Assembly (NCBI GenBank): GCA_035456405.1
Contig: DATIDG010000095.1
Location: forward strand, 1-64,000
DNA length: 64,000 bases
Reading direction: 5' to 3'
Source of the DNA: JAGVSZ01 sp035456405
Lineage (GTDB): Bacteria > Pseudomonadota > Gammaproteobacteria > Burkholderiales > SG8-39
The notes below the pieces were generated by a model. The model was not told the origin of the DNA. It searched no databases and saw only the letters and a list, made by a program, of their open reading frames with translations. The position numbers were made by a program, and so were the translations under genes. Shown in pieces: positions 58,359-64,000 of the stretch (the stretch's first letter is position 1; every line of letters starts with the position of its first letter).

Positions 58359-60489
58359 TCAGAACAGGTCGAGTTGCGGAGTGCTGCGCGGGGGCCGGAA
58401 ACGCGAAGCGTCGAGCGGCTCGCGGCCGCGGCGATTGAGGCCCAGACGCTGGCAGGCAAGATCGAACCGCTTCCCGATCAGCTCGGCGAAATTCCCGGTG
58501 CCGGTCTGGCGGACGCCGAAGGTGGACTCGTAATCCCTCCCGCCCCTCATCTGGCGGACCAGGCTCATCACGTGATCCGCCTTCAGGGGATAGTGCGTCG
58601 CGAGCCATTCCTTGAACAGCGGCGCGACCTCGTGCGGCAGCCGGAGCAGGATGTAGCCCGCCGAGACGGCGCCCGCCGCGCACGCGCGCCCCAGGATCTC
58701 CTCCATGTACCGGTCGGTCACGAACGGAATCAGCGGCGCGACGATCACGCCGACCGGGATACCGGCGTCCGCGAGCCGGCGGATCGCCTCGAGCCTGCGG
58801 TACGGCGCCGATGCGCGGCTCGAGCTTGCGCGCGAGCGCGGCGTCGAGGTTCGTGACCGACACATAGGCGTGCGCCATGCGCTTCGCCGCCATCGGCGCG
58901 ACGAGGTCGATGTCGCGCTCGACGAGCGCGTTCTTGGTGACGATTGTGAACGGATGCTCGCACTCGGCGAGCACCTCGAGAACCGAGCGCGTGACGCGCA
59001 GCTCGCGCTCGACCGGCTGGTAGGGGTCGGTGTTGGCGCCGAGCGCGATTGCGCTCGGGCGGTAGCCGGGTGCGGCGAGCTCCTTGCGCAGCAGCTCCGC
59101 GGCGTTGATTTTCGCGAAGATGCGCGTCTCGAAATCGAGGCCGGGCGAGAGGCCGAGATACGCGTGCGACGGACGCGCGTAGCAGTTGTGGCTGATGACG
59201 CCGTTGGCGATGAAATCTCCAGTGCCCGTCGTAATGTCGAACAGGTCCCGCTGACCTCGCAATTGCTCGATCGCAACAACGCCGAGGTCCGCCCGGGATT
59301 TCACGGCCTGGCCCGCGATTTCACGCTTCCGCGCTATCGAAGGGTCGGTTAGGCGGAAGAATCGCAGGTGTTCCCGCAATCCCCCGCGAACCCGCACGTA
59401 GCTCACCGGCCGGGGTCTCTTCGCGCAGGTCTCCACGACCGTGTCGAACCCGAGCGAGGTGAGCGATGAAGTGGTTGCGTCAATCATCGCCCGGTCGGTG
59501 TTCGAGATTCGAATGGTGCCGTAGCCGAAAGACCCCTCCGCGTCGAAAATCCCGGCGGCAAAGCCGCGTGCCCACTCTCCTTCGCAGCGGCTTGGCCACT
59601 CGATCAGCCTCTCGATCGCGGCGATGGATGCGCGCGTGCTGGTCCGGATCGCCTCGATGCGCTTTCCATTCGTCCTTTCCGGCTGGAACAGGAATCGGTC
59701 GGTACCAACACCGAAGTCGCCCAGATATCGCCCGGCTCTTTCAAGCGCGTCCACGTCGGTCATTGCCAGCCGGAATCTGTACTGATCCGCGTTCGCACGT
59801 CGATGCCTCTCATATCGATAGGCGCGCAGGTGTCCGTCTCCCCTAATCAGCCCGCACAGGTAGCCACGGCGGTACTCGCGCGTGTCGCATGGGCTCTCGG
59901 GTGAGACAACGATCCCGAAGCCCATTAGGGTGTTGTTGATTGTCAGATGCGGTCTTTGTCCGTTGCCCTCCTCTGCATCGACGAACTTCCAGCCACGCTC
60001 GGTCAGGAATCGATGGTCCGCGCTTGCGATAAGTTCGGTACTGTCCGCCAGGCGCACCCTGTGGGCGGGCTTGCGCGTGCGCCAGTGCGCGAGGACCGAG
60101 GTCTTGACGTAGTACCGGTAGTGGCCGCGTTTCTCGGTGCCGTAGATCTCGTCTCCGGGTCGAACCTCCGCGAGCGGCCTGACGCTGCCGTCTCCCATGA
60201 GGATCGACGATTTCCCATCGAGGCAGTAGACACAGCCATGCTCGCATCCGCGATACGGGTTGATCGACTGGTCGAACGGGATGTCGGGCGAGTCGTTGCG
60301 CGCGATGATCGACTTCGCGGTTTCGCGCGTGACCTCGGTGCGGATCGGCGGCAGCGCTTCCTCGTCGTGCCCCCAGCCGTCGTCGACCGCCTCGCGCTGG
60401 AACGACTCGTAGCGGCCCTCGAGGTTGGATGGCGCGCCGCGTCCCTTGGCCGGGCCGCCGGGATCGCCGCGCGTCGTCTTGAGCGCCAT
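58359..60489 (-). pseudogene. PA0069-family radical SAM protein gene, interrupted by an intein and by a frameshift
   Basis: Start ATG at 60489. The extein begins SNLEGRYESFQREAVDDGWG and has the radical SAM motif CEHGCVY-C (C82, C86 and, after splicing, C436). An intein of 347 residues (89-435) splits the motif right before the last Cys. The frame then runs correctly to about residue 559 (LEPR), where two bases seem missing around 58814. The next frame carries the rest (APYRRLEAIRRLADAGIPVGVIVAPLIPF, ending TPQLDLF) to the stop at 58359. Mature extein would be about 363 residues, a normal size. As it stands the C-terminal third is lost and the gene reads on into another frame to 58231. Confidence 0.85.
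59185..60225 (-). mobile_element. Intein with LAGLIDADG homing-endonuclease domain
   Basis: 347 residues. Block A is CLDGKSSILMGDGSVRPLAEV with the splicing Cys1; block B includes LIASADHRF; the endonuclease motifs are GYLCGLIRGDGHLR (intein 121-134) and GFAAGIFDAEGSFGYG (221-236); blocks F and G are LFDITTGTGDFIANGVISHN, ending in the penultimate His and the final Asn. The residue after it is Cys, as splicing demands. Base composition looks less GC-rich than the flanks. All splicing residues and both endonuclease motifs are intact. Confidence 0.95.
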
Positions 60490-60659
60490 ACTGGCATTTT
60501 AGCCAGTATGTGAGCAGTGTGGAATATTTCCGGTGTCCATGCGCGCAGCGCAGGTAAGATGCGTGCCTTCGGCCCTGGCCCCGTCGGCCGATCGCAGGAG
60601 GAAGCGGGTGCGCGCGAACCGTTGTGCAGCGCGATCGATCCAGGTCGGTAGCTCGTCCC

Positions 60660-62387
60660 ATGGCTGAAACGACGCGCCTGCTCACGCTGCCCGGCGAGCT
60701 CGACGCCGTCGGGCGCGCTGCCCAGTGGATCCGCGGGCTCGGCACGGAGTTCGCGATCGAGGCCGAGGACGTCCAGCGCCTGGAGCTCTGCACGACCGAG
60801 CTGCTCGGGAACATCGTTTGCCACGCCTACGACGGTCCGGGGGAGCACCGGATCGAGCTCCGCGCGCGCGTGAACGACCGTACCGCGGCGCTCGAGATCG
60901 CCGACGACGGCCGGGCGTTCGATCCGGTCGCGTGGCGTCCGCCGGAGTCCGAGCCCGCAGGCGACGCGGCGCGGGCGGGCGGCTCCGGTCTGCGCCTAGT
61001 GCAGCAGTTCGCCGACGAATGCCGGTACGCGCGCCGCGGCAAGAAGAACGTCGTCACGTTCGTGCTGAGGCGGCACCCGGCCACTCACGTCGGGCACGCG
61101 CCGCGCGGTCCCGAGCGGCGCAAGCGCGAGGGCCCGGCGATCGTGCCGCTCTGGCGGCGCGACGGCACGCTCGTCCTCGCCGACGAGCGCCACGGGCTCG
61201 ACCGGCGCATCCGGGGCTTCATCTCGCAGTTCGACGTGTTCCGCGGCGTTCCCTACAACCTCGTGGAGGACGCGATAGCGGCCTGCCGGATCGTCCGCTT
61301 CCCGGACGGCCAGGTCCTGCTCCGCCCGGGCGAGCGCGGCGACACGCTCGTGTTCGTGCTAAGCGGGCGCCTGCGCGTGCACCTCGACGCGCCCGACTCG
61401 GCGAACTTCTTCACCATCGGCGCGGGCGAGTTCACCGGCGAGGTGTCGGTGATCGACGGCAAGCCGGTGTCCGCGTACGTGGTCGCCGACTCGGGCTGCT
61501 GGGCACTGCTGGTGGACGCCGAAACGCTGTTCCGCCGGTTGCTGACGGTGCCCGAGCTCGGCCGCAACTTCATGACGGCCTACTCCGAGCGGGTCCGCGG
61601 CACGAGCGTGCACATCATCGAGCAGCTTCGCGCGGAGATGGCCCACCGCGAGGCGCAGTCGGCGCAGCGCGTCCAGGCCGCCCTCCTGCCGCAGGAGTCG
61701 CCGCTCCTGCCGCAAGGCGCCGAGGTCGATTGCGCCGCGACCATGCGCACCACCCGCGAGGTCAGCGGCGATTTCTACGACGCGTTCTTCCTCGACCCGA
61801 CGCGGCTTTTCGTGACGGTCGGCGACGTGAGCGGGAAGGGCCTGCCGACCGCCCTGTGCATGGTGCGCGCGTTGACGATCCTGCGCCGCGAGGCGGCAGG
61901 TGAGACGCCGTCGCGCGCCGTCGCGCGCCTGAATCGCCTCCTCTTCGAAGCGAACGATGCCGGGCTGTCGGTTAGCCTGTTCTGCGCCGTGCTCGACACC
62001 GCGACCGGCAAGCTCGCCTACGTGAGCGCCGGGCATCCGCCGCCAGCCCTTGCGTGCGGCGACGGGCTGTTCAGGCCGCTCGACGCCGCGCGCAACCCGG
62101 TGATCGGCGTGGCCGAGAACGCGGTGTACGCCGGAGGCGAGGTCGAGCTCCCCCCCGGCAGCGCGCTGGTGCTCCGCACCGACGGGGTGACCGACGCACA
62201 GGCCTGGAGCCGGGAGGCGTTCGGCGACGCACGCCTGCTCGAGGCGCTGAACGACGTCGATGACCGGAGCGCAGCGACGCTGATCGAGGACGCGATCGCC
62301 GCGATCGATCGCTTCGTCGGCGACGCGCCTCAATCCGACGACATCACCCTCCTCGCCCTGCGCTATCGCGGTCCCGCCGCCGCGTGA
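60660..62387 (+). CDS. SpoIIE-type PP2C phosphatase with anti-sigma kinase-like and cyclic-nucleotide-binding domains
   Basis: 575 residues from the ATG at 60660. Three parts: an RsbW-like HATPase (about 1-140: CTTELLGNIVCHAYDGPG, IADDGRAFDP, GSGLRLVQQFADE), a cNMP-binding barrel (about 195-310: GQVLLRPGERGDTLVFVLSGRLRVHL, FTGEVSVIDGKP), and a SpoIIE phosphatase (about 345-575: GDFYDAFFLD, VGDVSGKGLPTALCMVRA, AGHPPPALA, LRTDGVTDAQ, SDDITLLALR). It likely works in a partner-switching pathway, but no STAS antagonist gene lies in the window. Divergent from the radical SAM gene. Confidence 0.94.
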   Translation: MAETTRLLTLPGELDAVGRAAQWIRGLGTEFAIEAEDVQRLELCTTELLGNIVCHAYDGPGEHRIELRARVNDRTAALEIADDGRAFDPVAWRPPESEPAGDAARAGGSGLRLVQQFADECRYARRGKKNVVTFVLRRHPATHVGHAPRGPERRKREGPAIVPLWRRDGTLVLADERHGLDRRIRGFISQFDVFRGVPYNLVEDAIAACRIVRFPDGQVLLRPGERGDTLVFVLSGRLRVHLDAPDSANFFTIGAGEFTGEVSVIDGKPVSAYVVADSGCWALLVDAETLFRRLLTVPELGRNFMTAYSERVRGTSVHIIEQLRAEMAHREAQSAQRVQAALLPQESPLLPQGAEVDCAATMRTTREVSGDFYDAFFLDPTRLFVTVGDVSGKGLPTALCMVRALTILRREAAGETPSRAVARLNRLLFEANDAGLSVSLFCAVLDTATGKLAYVSAGHPPPALACGDGLFRPLDAARNPVIGVAENAVYAGGEVELPPGSALVLRTDGVTDAQAWSREAFGDARLLEALNDVDDRSAATLIEDAIAAIDRFVGDAPQSDDITLLALRYRGPAAA

Positions 62388-62391
62388 GCGG

Positions 62392-63657
62392 TCAGTCGAG
62401 CACGTGCGAGACGAGGCCGTCGGCGAGCTTCGGATCGAACCAGGTGGACTTCGGCGGCATGACCTCGTTCGCGTCGGCGACCGCCATCAGATCTTCCATG
62501 CGCGTCGGATAGAGCGCGAACGCCGCCGCCATCGTGCCCGAATCCACGCGGCGCTCGAGCTCCGCGAGGCCGCGGCCGCCGCCGATGAAGTCGATCCGCG
62601 CATCGGTGCGCAGATCGCCGATGCCGAGGATCGGCGCGAGCACGTGGTCGGTCAGCAGGCTCACGTCGAGGTGTTGCGCCGGGTCGGCGACCTCGGCGAG
62701 CTCGGTGCGGAGCCGCAGACGATGCCAGCGGCCGCGGGCATAGAGTCCGAACTCGCCGTGCCGCGCGGGTCGCACCGCCGTGTCGCTCACCGCAATGGTG
62801 AACTTCTCGCGCAGCCGTTCGAGGAACGCATCGAGGCTCAACCCGCCGAGGTCGCGCACCACGCGGTTGTAGTCGAGGATGCGCAGCTGGTGGTGCGGAA
62901 ACGCGACCGTGAGGAACCACTCGTGGCTCGCGTCGCCGGTGTCGCGGGGATGCGCCGCGCGCCGCGCAGCCGCAACGCGCGACGCCGCGGCGGAGCGGTG
63001 ATGTCCGTCGGCGATATACAGCGCCGGGACGGCGTCGAAGAGCGCCGAGAGGCGCGCGCTGCGGTCGGCGTCGTGGATCGGCCAGATCGAGTGGCGGCTG
63101 CCGTCGTCGAGCGCGGCGTCGGTGTCGGGCGCCCCGCGCGCGGCGTCCGCGAGCAGCGCATCGATCTCGGGCGCGGGCGGGTACACCACGAGCACGGGCC
63201 CGGTCTGCGCGTTGAGCGCCTGCATGTGCCGGACGCGGTCGTCCTCCTTGTCCGGGCGGGTGTGCTCATGCCTGCGGATGCGGTTCGCCTCGTAAGCCGT
63301 GACGGACGCGGCCGCCACGAGCCCCGTCTGCACGTGATCGCCGGAGGCGACGCGATAGACGTAATACGCGGGCGCAGGATCGCGCACGAGCACGCCTGTG
63401 TGGAGCATCCGCGCCAGGTTCTCGGCGGCCTTCGCATACGCCGCCGGCGAGTACGGATCGGTGCCGGGCGCCAGGTCGATCTCGGGCTTCGACACGTGCA
63501 GGAAACTCCACGGGCGGCCCGCGGCCCGCGCCCGCGCCTCGTCCGTCGTGACCACGTCGTAGGGCGGCGCGATGACGTCGGCGGCGCGGCCGGGCGCGGG
63601 CCGCAGGGCCGCAAACGGTCGAACGAGAGGCAAGGGAGCTCCGGCGGAACGGGACAA
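62392..63657 (-). CDS. DUF1015 family protein
   Basis: 421 residues. PFAALRPAPGRAADVIAPPYDVVTTDEARA at the N-terminus, YVYRVASGDHVQTGLVAAASVTAYEANRIRRHEHTRPDKEDDRVRHMQALNAQTGPVLVVYP, and YIADGHHRSAAAS are the conserved blocks of the DUF1015 (SerC-like/ParB-nuclease-like fold) family. The DGHHR motif is present and resembles the catalytic region of free-serine-kinase-like enzymes (SerK), so serine kinase activity is possible. It is convergent with the phosphatase gene. Confidence 0.92.
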   Translation of the reverse strand: MSRSAGAPLPLVRPFAALRPAPGRAADVIAPPYDVVTTDEARARAAGRPWSFLHVSKPEIDLAPGTDPYSPAAYAKAAENLARMLHTGVLVRDPAPAYYVYRVASGDHVQTGLVAAASVTAYEANRIRRHEHTRPDKEDDRVRHMQALNAQTGPVLVVYPPAPEIDALLADAARGAPDTDAALDDGSRHSIWPIHDADRSARLSALFDAVPALYIADGHHRSAAASRVAAARRAAHPRDTGDASHEWFLTVAFPHHQLRILDYNRVVRDLGGLSLDAFLERLREKFTIAVSDTAVRPARHGEFGLYARGRWHRLRLRTELAEVADPAQHLDVSLLTDHVLAPILGIGDLRTDARIDFIGGGRGLAELERRVDSGTMAAAFALYPTRMEDLMAVADANEVMPPKSTWFDPKLADGLVSHVLD

Positions 63658-63707
63658 CGAGCCGCGATTCTACCGCCCGGACGCCGTCCCGCCGGTACAA
63701 TCCGCGC

Positions 63708-64000
63708 ATGCTCGTGCGCTTCGACAGCACCGTCGGCACGTTCACGATGTTCGGCGACGTCGCGGTGCAGCTCATCAGGATGATGGGGCACAGCGGCACC
63801 GTGCCGAGCGCGCTCCTCGCCGCAGACATCCCCGCCGCCCTCGCGCGACTGAAGGCCGCTGTCGCGACTGCGCCGGAGCCGCCGGAGGAGCCCGCGGAAC
63901 GCAACGGGACGGCCGACCAGCCGAAGGTCTCGCTGCGCCAGCGCGCGTTTCCGTTGATCGATCTGCTCGAGCGCTCCGCAAAGGCTGGCGCCGACGTCCT
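63708..64000 (+). CDS. DUF1840-domain protein (3' end cut by window)
   Basis: About 97 residues visible from the ATG at 63708. MLVRFDSTVGTFTMFGDVAVQLIRMMGHSGTVPSALLAADIPAAL matches the DUF1840 family, about 105-110 residues long, found in Betaproteobacteria. The C-terminal part QRAFPLIDLLERSAKAGAD fits the end of the family. Function unknown. It is the right edge of the window. Confidence 0.87.
   Translation, partial: MLVRFDSTVGTFTMFGDVAVQLIRMMGHSGTVPSALLAADIPAALARLKAAVATAPEPPEEPAERNGTADQPKVSLRQRAFPLIDLLERSAKAGADV

Noticed and set aside
1..64000. CRISPR arrays, tRNA or rRNA genes, IS elements, prophage
   Set aside because: None recognised: no regularly spaced direct repeats, no transposase or integrase, no tRNA-like cloverleaf noted by eye. 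Short tRNAs could still be missed without a folding search.

Overview
The window is very GC-rich (about two thirds G+C or more by eye) and densely coded on both strands. The gene content fits an environmental betaproteobacterium of Burkholderiales type: three orphan tripartite-tricarboxylate (Bug/TctC) periplasmic binding proteins without membrane subunits, a double-length UvrA, a short second type of IF-1 next to a cold-shock gene, DUF1840, DUF3014 and DUF4124 proteins, SHP/DHC cytochromes, and several single-component FAD aromatic hydroxylases. No rRNA, tRNA, CRISPR array, insertion sequence or prophage was seen. The one mobile element recognised is an intein.

Layout. 1-1310: 5' part of a thiamine-diphosphate enzyme. 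1517-5166: one operon for an SHP-type cytochrome, a diheme cytochrome, a cytochrome b561, a response regulator and a sensor kinase. 5272-7676: a zinc-type oxidoreductase and an FAD hydroxylase. 7687-11869: a redox/oxygen regulatory island (tandem-PAS kinase, NarL-type regulator, solo receiver, Crp/Fnr regulator, DksA-like zinc finger) with an FNR-like box before the last gene. 11918-18436: Bug protein, DOPA-dioxygenase-like enzyme, MFS exporter, FKBP isomerase, DUF3014 protein, FAD hydroxylase and a double-CDGSH iron-sulfur protein. 18560-24383: DUF4124 protein, the arfB-GST-metF-like operon, a hemerythrin protein with a second FNR-like box, a Sel1-like protein and an SDR. 24393-28044: GlxA-type regulator divergent from a fatty-acid/sterol hydroxylase, then a third FAD hydroxylase. 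28053-32173: a cold-shock/RNA cluster (csp, IF-1, DEAD-box helicase, RRM protein, CxxC protein), followed by srkA. 33099-41771: transport and catabolism of organic acids (LysR, AtuA pair, Bug; UbiD decarboxylase divergent from Bug plus amidohydrolase). 41802-52588: MetE-like methyltransferase, giant UvrA, ankyrin protein and pyruvate phosphate dikinase. 52868-60489: envelope proteins, a phosphatidyltransferase, an aldo/keto reductase, a PPOX-GAF sensor, a cytochrome c and an intein-interrupted radical SAM gene. 60660-64000: a SpoIIE-type phosphatase, a DUF1015 protein and the start of a DUF1840 gene.

How it may work together. The kinase/regulator/FNR-family island and the two matching FNR-like boxes, both placed 31 bp centre-to-centre from a candidate -10, suggest a local oxygen or NO regulon that includes the DksA-like protein and the hemerythrin. 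The SHP operon has its own two-component pair and probably serves a related O2/NO-linked electron-transfer job. The csp-to-CxxC cluster looks like a cold or stress RNA-remodelling module.

The most striking objects are an intein whose C+1 residue is the third cluster cysteine of a radical SAM enzyme, and three reading-frame lesions in otherwise well-conserved genes (nonsense codon at 37297-37299, one base missing near 54040, two bases missing near 58814).
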